Assembly: GCF_000382165.1 (NCBI RefSeq)
Contig: NZ_KB907732.1
Location: 1-41,684, forward strand
DNA from: Arsukibacterium perlucidum DSM 18276
Lineage (GTDB): Bacteria > Pseudomonadota > Gammaproteobacteria > Enterobacterales > Alteromonadaceae
DNA length: 41,684 nucleotides
Direction: 5' to 3'
The translations under genes and the position numbers were made by a program. Under the pieces are notes generated by a model, which made no database searches, was not told where the DNA came from, and saw only the letters and a program-made list of their open reading frames with translations. Shown here piece by piece: positions 9,277 to 18,076 of this stretch; the stretch's first letter is position 1; each line of letters starts with the position of its first letter.

Positions 9277-11658
9277 TCAGGGTTGATAAGCCATCACCTC
9301 GCTGTATACCTGTTCAACTTTATCAAAACGACTAATGTGAACAAGGCTTCGGCGTGTTGTTAACTTTACCTCATGATGCACCTGGCAAAAGCCAGTTATT
9401 CGTTGCGGCAATTCAAACGCTGGCCCGAACTCAAATAACCAATACTTGTCAGCTGAGCGAGGGTCACTAATATCAATGTTAATTCCGGTTTGCTGTTTAT
9501 TCAGACTGTTTCTTTGTACCAGCTTTACAGATTTTACCGGCCATATGTATTTAGCTATACGTTCCGCACTACCTGTTACAGTCGTCGCTATAACGCAGTA
9601 GCGTATTTCTGCTATTGCATTCTTTTCCAGATTTATGCGTTCTGTTGCCTCAAGCCTGGTGTGATAACAAGTCGCCGTGCCTTGTTTAAAGCTGTCAATG
9701 TAAGCTTGATCCCTGCCTTGCTCGGGTGCTGCGGTAATAACCAGCGTTAAATCCGGATAATGTACCTGTTGCATGCCGTGGTGAGGAATGCGGGCAGAGT
9801 CTTCCAACAGATAACGGTCTTTTGCCGGTGGCGCCGGTGCTGCCGTTACAGCCGAAAATTGCTGTAGCAGGAAGGTTTTCAGCCAGATACAACCCTGTTC
9901 ACCGTCAGCAGAGGGCAGCAGCGGAAAAGCACCAATACCAATCGACTCTATGGCTTCAGCATATTTGCTGTTAGTAGGCGACTCTGTCTGATTATTAGCC
10001 CCCGGGTATAGTGCATAGGCACCATAAACTGAACGGCTTTTGTTGCTTTGCTCTCCGGCTTTTTCGATATGGATCAGCGCATCACGGTATCTGTGCATCT
10101 GGTAAATGGCATCTGGCGGCACCAAATCCTGCTCAGAGTCTTCTGATTTATTGTCAATCCGGTACTTTGCATCAAACAACCACAGCAGTTTGAAGCTGTC
10201 AGCGAAGGTTGCTTCCAGCACTATGTCTGGTTTGTGGTCATATAACCACGAACGGACCGGTTTAGTTTTTTCACCGAATGTTGGCTCATGTGCCAGCTTT
10301 ATGGTTAAGCCATCTTCGCGGGTGAAGAGATAAGAATCAGCCATCACATCATCAAACTTAACTTCAGCACCTGAGTAGCCAAGCCGATGAGGTTTTTGCG
10401 CTGTTTCCTTAAATCCCAGTTCCTTTGTTAAAAGGATCCGGCGGATTTCAAGGAAACACCATACTTCATACAATTGGTCGATAGTTTTCATTGAAACAGA
10501 GCTTTGGCTGCCCATCACGTCCAGATAGCGTTTTAGCTCGTGCCAGGTTTGATACACACCGCTATAGCCGGTTTTTTGCTGTAAAACCAGCGACTCCTTG
10601 CTCATGCCTTTAAATGAACCCACTTCTTTAAACATGGGATGATGCAGATATTTTTCCGTTGTTTTTTGCCAGCCATTAAGCTGGCTTACAAATGAGCCGG
10701 AAAAGATTTGCGCGTCCGGCTTTTTGTTAGCTTCAGTAACCAGCTGTATAAACCGGCCCAGCTGGGAATGAGCATACTGCAGCACCATTTTAATAAAGCG
10801 GTTTTCAGGTGTATCCAGGCTTAGGATCTTTCGTCTGGTGGCATAGCTGTTGTAATACTGCTGATTGCTAAAGTCCTGCTCCAGTTTTTCCTGCAAAGCA
10901 ACTGACAGCTTGCCTTTCAGCCGTTCTGCTTTCACCCTGCGATCTACCTGCACCAGCCGGCTGTGGGGGGCATTCAGCAAAATACAGATATTTTTCTCAA
11001 ATTTTTCCCGCAAGCCGGTAAAACGGGCCAGCCATAACAGCGGAAAGTTATTATTAGATTGTCTTTTGCCGTCTGCCGTCGACTCGGTGCTGTTACTAAA
11101 GGCAAATCGCCACAACGGATAGTCATGATCCAGTCGTTGGTAAATTGCCTGCAAATCTGAATCGAGGTCCATCTTAGTGGGTAAGACGTTAAATTTAGCA
11201 ACAATATTCTGCTGCGTGCTATTACTAAAATAGCTAAATCGCAGTGAAAACCAGCCGACGTTGTTACCAAAATTAAGGGTGCCACTAACCAACAGCTGAT
11301 TGCCGATTTTTTTGCTGCGAAATGCGTTTTGGATTGCAGTAAGCTTGTGTGTGATCTGCGGTAGCGGTTCAGAAACGGAGTAATGTTTAAACAACAGTTC
11401 AAACATATAGTCGGTGTTTTCAAACAACAATGCTTTAGGGCTTACTAAATCACCAACTTCAGCATTAAACGCAGTGATGCCCTGCTCTGTGGTAAAGGTG
11501 GTAACGTGTAATAAGCGGTCAAATAAAACTGCGCCTGTAGGTGCAGGTTTGCCACGGCTGGCCATCGTTTTTTCCAGTACCCGCTGTTTACCTGCAACAT
11601 CAGGCCCATAAACAGCCAGTTGCCAATCTGGTGTATCGATCTGCAGAAGTTCGCGCAT
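9277..11658 (-). CDS. DUF2357 McrC-like restriction nuclease subunit
   Basis: This is the predicted nuclease partner of the McrB-like ATPase encoded immediately upstream. The protein is about 793 residues. It has an N-terminal DUF2357 region and a central helical segment with YEVWCFLEIRRIL, a McrC-type landmark. A PD-(D/E)XK core follows: PDIVLEA (about 477) and LWLFDAKYRI (about 492-502), giving D...E/D-x-K. BsuMI and LlaJI restriction systems use comparable ATPase-plus-nuclease pairs with 5-methylcytosine methyltransferases. An ATG at 11658 with GGTGAG upstream is preferred; a GTG at 11670 would add four residues. The gap to the McrB-like stop is about 15 bp. Confidence 0.85.
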   Translation of the reverse strand: MRELLQIDTPDWQLAVYGPDVAGKQRVLEKTMASRGKPAPTGAVLFDRLLHVTTFTTEQGITAFNAEVGDLVSPKALLFENTDYMFELLFKHYSVSEPLPQITHKLTAIQNAFRSKKIGNQLLVSGTLNFGNNVGWFSLRFSYFSNSTQQNIVAKFNVLPTKMDLDSDLQAIYQRLDHDYPLWRFAFSNSTESTADGKRQSNNNFPLLWLARFTGLREKFEKNICILLNAPHSRLVQVDRRVKAERLKGKLSVALQEKLEQDFSNQQYYNSYATRRKILSLDTPENRFIKMVLQYAHSQLGRFIQLVTEANKKPDAQIFSGSFVSQLNGWQKTTEKYLHHPMFKEVGSFKGMSKESLVLQQKTGYSGVYQTWHELKRYLDVMGSQSSVSMKTIDQLYEVWCFLEIRRILLTKELGFKETAQKPHRLGYSGAEVKFDDVMADSYLFTREDGLTIKLAHEPTFGEKTKPVRSWLYDHKPDIVLEATFADSFKLLWLFDAKYRIDNKSEDSEQDLVPPDAIYQMHRYRDALIHIEKAGEQSNKSRSVYGAYALYPGANNQTESPTNSKYAEAIESIGIGAFPLLPSADGEQGCIWLKTFLLQQFSAVTAAPAPPAKDRYLLEDSARIPHHGMQQVHYPDLTLVITAAPEQGRDQAYIDSFKQGTATCYHTRLEATERINLEKNAIAEIRYCVIATTVTGSAERIAKYIWPVKSVKLVQRNSLNKQQTGINIDISDPRSADKYWLFEFGPAFELPQRITGFCQVHHEVKLTTRRSLVHISRFDKVEQVYSEVMAYQP

Positions 11659-11673
11659 CCCTGAGCTCACCGT

Positions 11674-13386
11674 TTAAGGCCAGAAACTGGTAAAGCTGTT
11701 TCGTTCCAGCCGTTCTTTCATCCAGATGAGCTTAGCTTTACTGCGGCAGGGTACCGGATTGGCACTTTCCAGCAGCAATTCGGGCCGGTTAGTGGACCAG
11801 ATAGCTGTTAATTGCTTTTCCAGTATCTGCTCCAGCTTGTCCAGCAGGTTTTCTGCTTTAACGGTATCAGATGATACCGAAAGTTTCTCATCGTCACCTT
11901 CAATGCGCGGCAGCACCTTACACATCATAAAGTCGTCCCATACCGCCTGCAGTGCAGACTCATCAGCAGGGCTATGGCAAATTACTGCCAGCAATAACTC
12001 ATTAAGCGCACGATAAGCCAGTTCAAAAGGCGTATCCCGCAATACGTCATTTACCGCCTGCAGAAAGCTAATGGTTTTAAGGCCATCGCTATCCTCTTTG
12101 CAGTCTGCCAATAATTCCGGACTGGCATGAGAATACCGGGCAAAACCTAATATTTTCGGCACTGGCTGACCGGCCCACAGGTTGGCAAAGTCATTAGGGA
12201 AAAACCGGCCAAAATCAAAAGTAAGTGCACGATCAATAACCTTTCTGGAAAAGCCATGGGTGGTTTCGTCCATATTTACCGTACCCGCCACTACCAGGTT
12301 AAACGGTACCGGAATGCCGTGTTGTAAAAAGGCATCCCAAAGCTGTTGATCAGCCGGTGAATCAATATCCAGACCAAGCTCTCTGGCTAAGGCATTCTGA
12401 TCCGTTACAACCTGCAACGCAGATGCCGGTAGAATAGGTTCGCAGCAGTACAGATAGTCTTGTCCTTGTGCATCGCCATCATACAACCAGCTGCGGCTTT
12501 CTATTACAGAAAGATAATCGGCGAAATACTGTTCAACCGGCGCCAGATTCATTTCATCCAGGCAAAGCCAGTAGGTGTTGATGCTATCAAGCGGTTTACC
12601 GGCCCAACCTGCTCTGCCATCCGGCAACGTTATAACTTCCGCACCGGCAGCACGCCATGCTTTAACCATAAAGCGCAGCGCATCGGTTACGATAAATTTA
12701 GTCGCACCGCCAATTCTGGAAACATAACCAAGTAAATCAGAAGGCTCGTGCCAGTCCGGCCGAACCGGCACCATCTGCAAAAATTCTTTTTCATTGCCCT
12801 GTGCAGCAGCCTGCTGACGGACAAAGCGTGATTTTCCGGTACCGGAAATGCCGGCAAGCAGAATAAATGGTTTACTTAAAGTACATTGCGTACCTAAAGT
12901 GTTTAAAATAGTTTGCTGACTCGTTTGTTTCTTTGTAGATATGTCTTTAGGTGTGTATTCAGCAATTATTAATTGAATTTTTTCAATAGCCTTGGTAAGT
13001 GTTTCTAATGTAATTGGAATATTGCTATCGCCTGCGTACTGCAGGTCATTGGCCCAACAAATTATTTTTGAGAAAGTCGTAAATACTGGTTTAGTCTGAA
13101 CTGTAACGATTGAATTTAGTACGTTGTCATTAAAATACCTGGAGCCCAAGTCTCTCCATTTCGATTCCTCGTAATACTGACTTGCAGAAAATGCTGAAAT
13201 ATTTGATTTCATGTCCTCTAAGCCCGCCAACATAGACTCAAGTGACAAGTTAAACTTCTTAACACTGCCTCGTTTGCCGCTATTGCTAAAGACTAGGTAA
13301 GCGCCTGATGTACCCAACGCAGCACTAAAATCAGACCTTCTAATTGCTGAAGTATTGAGAAACGAAATCAAATCCTGATGCAACAT
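11674..13386 (-). CDS. McrB-like AAA+ ATPase/GTPase, restriction subunit
   Basis: This is the predicted motor or translocase component of a McrBC-type restriction complex. At 570 residues it has an unrecognised N-terminal domain (1-165), probably for target recognition. An AAA+ module follows: Walker A GISGTGKS (179-186), Walker B LCLDEMNLAPVE (274-285), and a sensor stretch GTVNMDETT (368-376) followed by RKVIDRA (381-387), the arginine-finger region. Canonical McrB has NTAD at the sensor; the NMDE variant seen here means nucleotide preference should not be assumed to be GTP. It lies 9 bp after the methyltransferase and is followed by its nuclease partner. Confidence 0.87.
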   Translation of the reverse strand: MLHQDLISFLNTSAIRRSDFSAALGTSGAYLVFSNSGKRGSVKKFNLSLESMLAGLEDMKSNISAFSASQYYEESKWRDLGSRYFNDNVLNSIVTVQTKPVFTTFSKIICWANDLQYAGDSNIPITLETLTKAIEKIQLIIAEYTPKDISTKKQTSQQTILNTLGTQCTLSKPFILLAGISGTGKSRFVRQQAAAQGNEKEFLQMVPVRPDWHEPSDLLGYVSRIGGATKFIVTDALRFMVKAWRAAGAEVITLPDGRAGWAGKPLDSINTYWLCLDEMNLAPVEQYFADYLSVIESRSWLYDGDAQGQDYLYCCEPILPASALQVVTDQNALARELGLDIDSPADQQLWDAFLQHGIPVPFNLVVAGTVNMDETTHGFSRKVIDRALTFDFGRFFPNDFANLWAGQPVPKILGFARYSHASPELLADCKEDSDGLKTISFLQAVNDVLRDTPFELAYRALNELLLAVICHSPADESALQAVWDDFMMCKVLPRIEGDDEKLSVSSDTVKAENLLDKLEQILEKQLTAIWSTNRPELLLESANPVPCRSKAKLIWMKERLERNSFTSFWP

Positions 13387-13395
13387 TATAATTCC

Positions 13396-14625
13396 TTATA
13401 TATGTTTTGTTATTTTCTCGGCAAGTTTTGTTACAACAGGCACTGAAACGCTATTCCCGAACTGCTTGTACGCTTGTGTATTTGACATCGATGGCTTGAA
13501 ACAATCAGGGAAACCTTGCAAACGTGCCGCTTCGCGAGTGCTCAATTTTCTTGGATTTCCACCGCCTTGCGCTATTAAAATCTCACTGCCATCTTTATAG
13601 TACCTAGCCGAAATTGTATTGGTATATGGGGAATCTTCAGTGACTAAACCAAAGCCAAATCCTTTACCATTATTCTTGTTTTCAATTTTCCGGCGCTGGT
13701 GCCCTTCCCAAAGCCTATCTGAGATAGTTAGCTTAGGATCTGGTTTAGCTTCCAGAATGTCGCCAACTTTCACATTTACACCAATTGGTTTTGGGTATTC
13801 AAACGAATCTATCAAACCATCCTGCCATAGCACTATATAAATACGCTGTCTGTTCTGTGGCACACCAAAATCTGTTGATGTAAGAACCATCTTTTTTGCT
13901 TCCGCCTGAATTTGCTTTGCAGTGCCGTGGTGAATCACATCTTTGGGTATATTGCAGCTGTACCCAATTCTAGTCAAGGTTTTAAGAATAACCTGTAGAG
14001 TAAAACCTTTATCATGACTAATCAGGCCTTTAACATTTTCAAGTAATGCAAACTTTGGTTTTTTCGCTTCCAGAATTCTGGCGATATCATGGAACAAAGT
14101 GCCGCGTGTGTCATCAATACCCAACTTCAGGCCTGCGTGAGAAAAAGCCTGACATGGAAAACCTGCGACCAGAACGTCATGATCAGGAATATCAGCAGCA
14201 TCTATTTTAGTAATATCCCCAAACGGAAATTCACCATGGTTAGCCGAATAGGTTGCCTGGGCATTTTTCTCAAACTCCGAGGAAAAAACACACAAGCCAG
14301 AATTATTTTGAAAACCAAGCCTCATTCCGCCGATGCCGGCAAACAGATCAATAAATCTGAATTTCGGATATGCTTCCGGTTTCAATGCAAGATGACTGTA
14401 CACAATTTCTTTCAGATTAATAAACTCAGCTTCAGGCAACACGCTATTTAATGTATTAAGAACGATGTCTCTGCTAATTCCTTTGTTACTTGCAAACAAA
14501 TCGCTGCCATTAGCCAAAGCATGTAACCACTGATCTACTACTGCTTTTGAAGAACTACCTTCCGGGACATATTTTTCTGCTAGAGGAATAAGTACGTTTT
14601 CAATCTGATTTAAATAGTTAGTCAC
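13396..14625 (-). CDS. DNA (cytosine-5-)-methyltransferase
   Basis: It transfers a methyl group from S-adenosylmethionine to C5 of cytosine, protecting host sites. The 409-residue protein carries motif I FIDLFAGIGGMRLGF (91-105), motif IV GFPCQAFSHAG (155-165, catalytic Cys158), motif VI ENV (196-198), motif VIII QNRQRIYIV and motif X YKQFGNSVSVPV. About 88 residues precede motif I, longer than minimal methyltransferases, and look helical. The target site cannot be read from sequence. It is the first gene of a minus-strand operon with the McrB-like, McrC-like and Vsr genes, so a modification-restriction-repair unit is inferred. Confidence 0.95.
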   Translation of the reverse strand: MTNYLNQIENVLIPLAEKYVPEGSSSKAVVDQWLHALANGSDLFASNKGISRDIVLNTLNSVLPEAEFINLKEIVYSHLALKPEAYPKFRFIDLFAGIGGMRLGFQNNSGLCVFSSEFEKNAQATYSANHGEFPFGDITKIDAADIPDHDVLVAGFPCQAFSHAGLKLGIDDTRGTLFHDIARILEAKKPKFALLENVKGLISHDKGFTLQVILKTLTRIGYSCNIPKDVIHHGTAKQIQAEAKKMVLTSTDFGVPQNRQRIYIVLWQDGLIDSFEYPKPIGVNVKVGDILEAKPDPKLTISDRLWEGHQRRKIENKNNGKGFGFGLVTEDSPYTNTISARYYKDGSEILIAQGGGNPRKLSTREAARLQGFPDCFKPSMSNTQAYKQFGNSVSVPVVTKLAEKITKHI

Positions 14626-14722
14626 GTTATATCTCTGATTAATTCTTGATTTGATTATTTTTTTAGGCTGCTTTTTAGCAAATTTCAGGGCAGAATCTAC
14701 CCTCCGCGCAAAGCCGGAATTG

Positions 14723-14751
14723 ATTATAAAGACAAGGTAACAGAGTTTACA
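14723..14751 (-). promoter_or_regulatory. Candidate promoter of the restriction-modification operon
   Basis: On the minus strand a perfect TATAAT (14723-14728) lies 17 bp from TGTAAA (14746-14751), a 3-of-6 match to the -35 consensus. It is about 98 bp upstream of the methyltransferase start. The intervening leader (14626-14722) has no ORF and no evident hairpin. Confidence 0.45.
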
Positions 14752-14774
14752 GTGATAAGTCGTAATTTGAGAGA

Positions 14775-14984
14775 TTAGGTTGCGCTGCTTTGAGTAGTTG
14801 CCGCCTGCAACGCACTCTTGATGGTAAATTCGAAGCCTGAGCTCACCTCTGCCTCACCCTGACACACAGACCAGATATAACCACCACACCAGCGGTCAGG
14901 GTTTTCTTCTATATAAATGGTGAAGCCGTTTACTTCTTCTTCGTAGGGCACTGTTAAATCGTCTGATGTGTGCTGATTTTCCAT
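14775..14984 (-). CDS. Small hypothetical protein (69 aa)
   Basis: I do not recognise this protein. The start at 14984 is chosen because GGAG lies 8 nt upstream, whereas the longer opening to 15044 has no such site. The product begins MENQHTSDDLTVPYEEE. It is acidic, lacks membrane segments, contains two cysteines (RWCGGYIWSVCQGE) and has a beta-strand-like pattern (GFTIYIEE, GYIWSVCQ, GFEFTIKSALQAA). The pattern is reminiscent of short soluble conserved gammaproteobacterial proteins, but no family is assigned. It lies upstream of the restriction operon on the same strand, with a promoter candidate between them. Confidence 0.55.
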   Translation of the reverse strand: MENQHTSDDLTVPYEEEVNGFTIYIEENPDRWCGGYIWSVCQGEAEVSSGFEFTIKSALQAATTQSSAT

Positions 14985-15077
14985 GGCATTTACTCCAGCA
15001 GTTGGTACTGACAAAGTATTTACCGGGCGCAGGGTAATCACCACGGACGATAAGTCACATAAAGTGATATTTTTTAA

Positions 15078-15490
15078 TCAAGCCGGCGTGGGCAATTTGC
15101 CATCTACCATAAATTGAGTAGCGTTGAATTGGTAAACCTGAGTGTCGTCGTTTTGTTTAAACGCTACCTGCCCGGCGCTGAGTTCACATAGCCACTGGCT
15201 GCTTTGATCGGGTTGGCTGGCGGTGAAAGCTTTGGCTGAAAATAAGCCGACACAATCGGCAGCGGGCTCTGAGCGGGCCGAGCGGTATTCAAATAACTCT
15301 ACCCCGGCGGCGCGCATGGCGCTGCCCAACTGCTGAGTTTGCTGGTAGCTTGTTTTGCTGCTGAGTTCAGCCTGATACTGCGAAAAAGGCGCCCGTTGTA
15401 AACAGACGCCGCGTTTTCTGTGGTAGCCCACGCTAAGCAGGGTATGGGCCGAGGCGTAGTACCGGTTTTCATAAAATGTCAGGCAGGCAT
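15078..15490 (-). pseudogene. RES-domain protein remnant, 5'-truncated
   Basis: The open frame contains the C-terminal two thirds of a RES domain: FYENRYYASAHTLLSVGYHR, then AMRAAGVELFEYRSARS and CVGLFSAKAF. These match the family's alanine-rich helix and its Y-x-S-x-R plus C-V-A-x-F core. RES proteins are NAD+-degrading toxins or related enzymes. The N-terminal strand with the conserved Arg is missing: the frame reaches back without an ATG into the porin terminator (15491-15514) and stops at a TAG beyond. A GTG at 15431 could start a 117-residue fragment, but that would lack half of the active site. No antitoxin gene is adjacent. Decay after a deletion is the likeliest reading. Confidence 0.65.
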
Positions 15491-15514
15491 AAAAAAGGGC
15501 AACCGAAGTTGCCC
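15491..15514 (-). terminator. Rho-independent terminator of the putative porin gene
   Basis: On the minus strand, GGGCAAC-TTCG-GTTGCCC forms a 7-bp stem closed by a very stable C(UUCG)G tetraloop, followed by six T. It starts about 30 bp after the porin stop codon. Confidence 0.92.
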
Positions 15515-15543
15515 AAAAACACCAGTGTAGCTACCAGAGAAAC

Positions 15544-16332
15544 TTAGAACTGGCCAATAACCGCCAGGCTGTAAACTTTAAGGTCTGAATTGTCGGCATT
15601 GCTGCCAAAGCCGGCCTCTAACGCCCAGTTCAGGTTAAAGAAGTGCTTGGCATTCAGACTGTAGCTGTCTTGTTTATTGTAAGACACGCCTACTGAGGTC
15701 ATTTTAGAGAAATAGTAATCTGCTTCAGCTGCCCAGCTGGTGTCGCCGTCATTATCCGCAATTGCAGCGCCGATGGTGATAAAACGCTCGTCGCCCAGGC
15801 TGGCAAAATACTTGCTACTGATGGTAAAGAAATCGAATTCATCATCTACTGTAGCGGTAAAACCAAGGTAGTCATTACCCTGCAACTGGTGGTTATAGCT
15901 GGCAGAGAACTGGAAACTGGTATCTTCGCCTTCAGGCTTAACCGCCTGAGCACGTACAATAAAGTCATCAGAAATCAGGTAGCCTAAGCCTAAAGACGTT
16001 ACGTCGAAATCAGCAAAGCGCTGATGGCTGGCTGACACGACAAATTTGTTTTCAGCGAAGTACTCGCCACGGATGCCATAGCTGTTGTCGTCATAAGCAC
16101 GGGCAAAGGATACTGAAACATTGCTTACCTTATTTATGTATTCAAATTGGTCCAGCGGGCCCAGTGTTTGCTTTTTATCAAAGAAATAAGTGCCGTCCAG
16201 TGACCACAATGTTTCTTTGTCGCCGCTAACGCGCACATGGTCAGCACGTAGTTCAGTGAATAATTGGTATTCTTCAGCAGAAACAGCAGTAGCAGTCAGT
16301 GCGATAGCAGGCAGTATGTACTTCAACGTCAT
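15544..16332 (-). CDS. Putative outer-membrane porin (beta-barrel)
   Basis: The 262-residue protein has a signal peptide (MTLKYILPAIALTATAVSA, cleavage near residue 19). Alternating hydrophobic/polar strands follow with aromatic girdle residues, ending in the C-terminal Phe (SLAVIGQF) needed for outer-membrane assembly. Repeated patterns such as FVVSASHQRF, FQFSASYN and SVGVSYNKQDSYSLNAKHFF fit a barrel of about 12 strands. Substrate is unknown. A paralogue of the same length is at 33171-33959. It is monocistronic, with a terminator right after it. The divergent upstream region is shared with the DUF4920 gene. Confidence 0.8.
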   Translation of the reverse strand: MTLKYILPAIALTATAVSAEEYQLFTELRADHVRVSGDKETLWSLDGTYFFDKKQTLGPLDQFEYINKVSNVSVSFARAYDDNSYGIRGEYFAENKFVVSASHQRFADFDVTSLGLGYLISDDFIVRAQAVKPEGEDTSFQFSASYNHQLQGNDYLGFTATVDDEFDFFTISSKYFASLGDERFITIGAAIADNDGDTSWAAEADYYFSKMTSVGVSYNKQDSYSLNAKHFFNLNWALEAGFGSNADNSDLKVYSLAVIGQF

Positions 16333-16473
16333 TGTTTTATTTCCCTAAGTTGGTGATTGCGGCGCGCATACTACAGCGCACAAAAACCAAAGTAAAATGA
16401 AAATTCATATATTTTTTACATTAAAAACTGTTTGTTTACTTGCTGGGCAGGTTTAGGGTAATTTTCGAACATC

Positions 16474-16490
16474 AACAGGGTACACCTGTT
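16474..16490. promoter_or_regulatory. Short inverted repeat in the porin/DUF4920 divergent region
   Basis: AACAGG-GTACA-CCTGTT is a perfect 6-bp inverted repeat with a 5-bp centre, about 84 bp upstream of the DUF4920 start. The gap 16333-16573 otherwise holds AT-rich promoter-like sequence for both genes. The repeat could be an operator for either; no known factor is assigned. Confidence 0.4.
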
Positions 16491-16573
16491 TAAAACTCTA
16501 ACCACAAAGGGGGCCATCGCTTGCGTTTTTCGGTTGTTACGCCAGAATGGTTTATTCGCACAGGAGGATAACT

Positions 16574-16960
16574 ATGTATAAACCCGTTCTGGCTCTGGCA
16601 TTTGCCACTTCACTTTTCAGCGCTCAGGCTGCTACCGTTTTTGGTGAGGTTGTTGATAAAACAGCAGCGATGCCGGTGGAGCAGTTATTAACTGCACCGC
16701 AAACGCACCTGCAGCAGGTAGTGACCATTTCAGGCACTGTCGACTCGGTTTGCAGCAAACAGGGCTGCTGGATGAAATTTACTGCGGACAGCGAAAATGG
16801 CCCATTCCGGATCAAAGTGCGTGATGGCGATATGGTGTTTCCGCTAAGCGCTAAAGGCAAAACCGCTTATGCGACAGGGGTGGTAACACTGTGGCCGCAA
16901 GGTGAAGATAAAGCGGACGGCTATCAGTTAGTGCCCAGCGCAGTTGAAATAGCAGATTAG
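16574..16960 (+). CDS. DUF4920 domain-containing periplasmic protein
   Basis: The 128-residue product has a signal peptide (MYKPVLALAFATSLFSAQA). The mature part carries the DUF4920 core: VVTISGTVDSVCSKQGCWMKF (about 49-69) and FRIKVRDGDMVFPLSAKGKTAYATG. The C-x-x-x-G-C-W-M segment, with two cysteines, suggests metal or redox chemistry, but the function is not established. The start at 16574 is supported by an excellent AGGAGG site; an upstream GTG/ATG frame to 16547 is not needed. Its end overlaps the convergent nucleotidyltransferase-like gene by 4 bp. Confidence 0.85.
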   Translation: MYKPVLALAFATSLFSAQAATVFGEVVDKTAAMPVEQLLTAPQTHLQQVVTISGTVDSVCSKQGCWMKFTADSENGPFRIKVRDGDMVFPLSAKGKTAYATGVVTLWPQGEDKADGYQLVPSAVEIAD

Positions 16961-17427
16961 CTCAGGCTGCCCAGTCGCAACTGCACTAAGTAATGACGAA
17001 GCTGAGCTACCCGCTGTGGCCGGTTGAACAGCTGATATAGCTGCAGCCAATCAGCAGGTGGCATCCAGCAAATGCCATTTTGCCAGTGGCAACGCTGCGG
17101 ATTAAACTGCCAGCGCTGCATTTTACCGTTTGTTTTTACCGCGATACCGGCCATTAGCTCAATATCAGGCCAGCCAGAGCGGCTAAAGCGGGCAAAATGT
17201 GTAGTGGCATATTCACTATGAGGTGGTGGGTCTCGCAACTGATACTCTGCTGCCAGTTCATTACAAATAACCGCAAAGTCATCCTCGCTGCACACAATAT
17301 CAATATCATTTGGCGAAGTTTCCAGCCCCAGCTGCCATAGCAGACAACTGCCACCCACCCCGAATTGAAATGCCTTTAATGTTGCGGACAACTGCTGCAA
17401 TTGGGTTAGTAATTTCTCATTATTCAT
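16957..17427 (-). CDS. Nucleotidyltransferase-fold protein
   Basis: The 156-residue protein shows a nucleotidyltransferase fold signature: FGVGGSCLLWQLGLETSPNDIDIV (residues 22-45), with the G-G-S helix turn followed by D-x-D, plus a third acidic residue in DIELMAG (about 86-92). Such small proteins range from antibiotic adenylyltransferases to TA-related MNT-domain enzymes. Nothing here fixes the substrate. The start overlaps the preceding gene's end by 8 bp, so the two are translationally coupled. Confidence 0.7.
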   Translation of the reverse strand: MNNEKLLTQLQQLSATLKAFQFGVGGSCLLWQLGLETSPNDIDIVCSEDDFAVICNELAAEYQLRDPPPHSEYATTHFARFSRSGWPDIELMAGIAVKTNGKMQRWQFNPQRCHWQNGICWMPPADWLQLYQLFNRPQRVAQLRHYLVQLRLGSLS

Positions 17428-17959
17428 CTAATGCCTTTATCAGCTGCGCTAAATATGCCAGCTTTTCATTATTAAGCTGGCGGTAGTCAAAGTAAGGGCA
17501 AACCAGCAGCCGGTTAATTTTATCAATGGCAAATTCGTTATTCAGCCAGTTTAGCTGAGCCGGTAAACCGGCATCAGGCAGCGCTTTAGCATAAGTGCGG
17601 CCGGCAATAATATGCACGGTTTTGTTGCCTGGTTGCAGTTCAGGCGGACTAAACAGCAACGCGGTATCGCTGGCGGTCTGCAGTAAATACTGGTCGCGAA
17701 ACTGTTGCCAGCTTGCAGCCTGCCGGCTATAGGTAAATTGCTTAACGTCCAGCGCAAACAGTAATTTGGCGTAGACATTAAATATCTTGCGCCAGCCATT
17801 GCCACAGGCACTGTTGATCAGCTCAATCTCACCGCGTTGCAGTGGTTGCACCGCCGGTAAATACGCGTACTCGGCCATGGGCGGCCGGTTCGCGATATAT
17901 ACCCGGAACCCGGCAGCAGGATCACCAAAGCCGCTTGCTGATAACAACCGGTTTTTCAT
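17420..17959 (-). CDS. Conserved hypothetical protein (179 aa)
   Basis: I do not assign a family. The protein is soluble, without a signal peptide or membrane segments. It contains strongly patterned motifs (GFRVYIANRPPMAEYAYLP, SACGNGWRKIFNVYAKLLFALD, TALLFSPPELQPGNKTVHII, LLVCPYFDYRQLNNEK) that look conserved rather than random. It is coupled by overlap to the nucleotidyltransferase-fold gene and divergent from the DUF817 gene. An involvement in nucleotide or small-molecule metabolism would be speculation. Confidence 0.7.
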   Translation of the reverse strand: MKNRLLSASGFGDPAAGFRVYIANRPPMAEYAYLPAVQPLQRGEIELINSACGNGWRKIFNVYAKLLFALDVKQFTYSRQAASWQQFRDQYLLQTASDTALLFSPPELQPGNKTVHIIAGRTYAKALPDAGLPAQLNWLNNEFAIDKINRLLVCPYFDYRQLNNEKLAYLAQLIKALDE

Positions 17960-18076
17960 AACCTTACTCAGTATTTGTTCAGGTAACTACTTTACCATAA
18001 GCTGTTGCATTAACCTTGTCTGCAGGCTTGCGGCAGGTTAGCTTAGTTTATCACGCTATCCCGGACTGATTTGAAT

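Noticed and set aside
8989..9363. Plus-strand ORF across vsr and the McrC-like gene end
   Set aside because: It is fully antisense to two well-supported genes and has no recognisable features.
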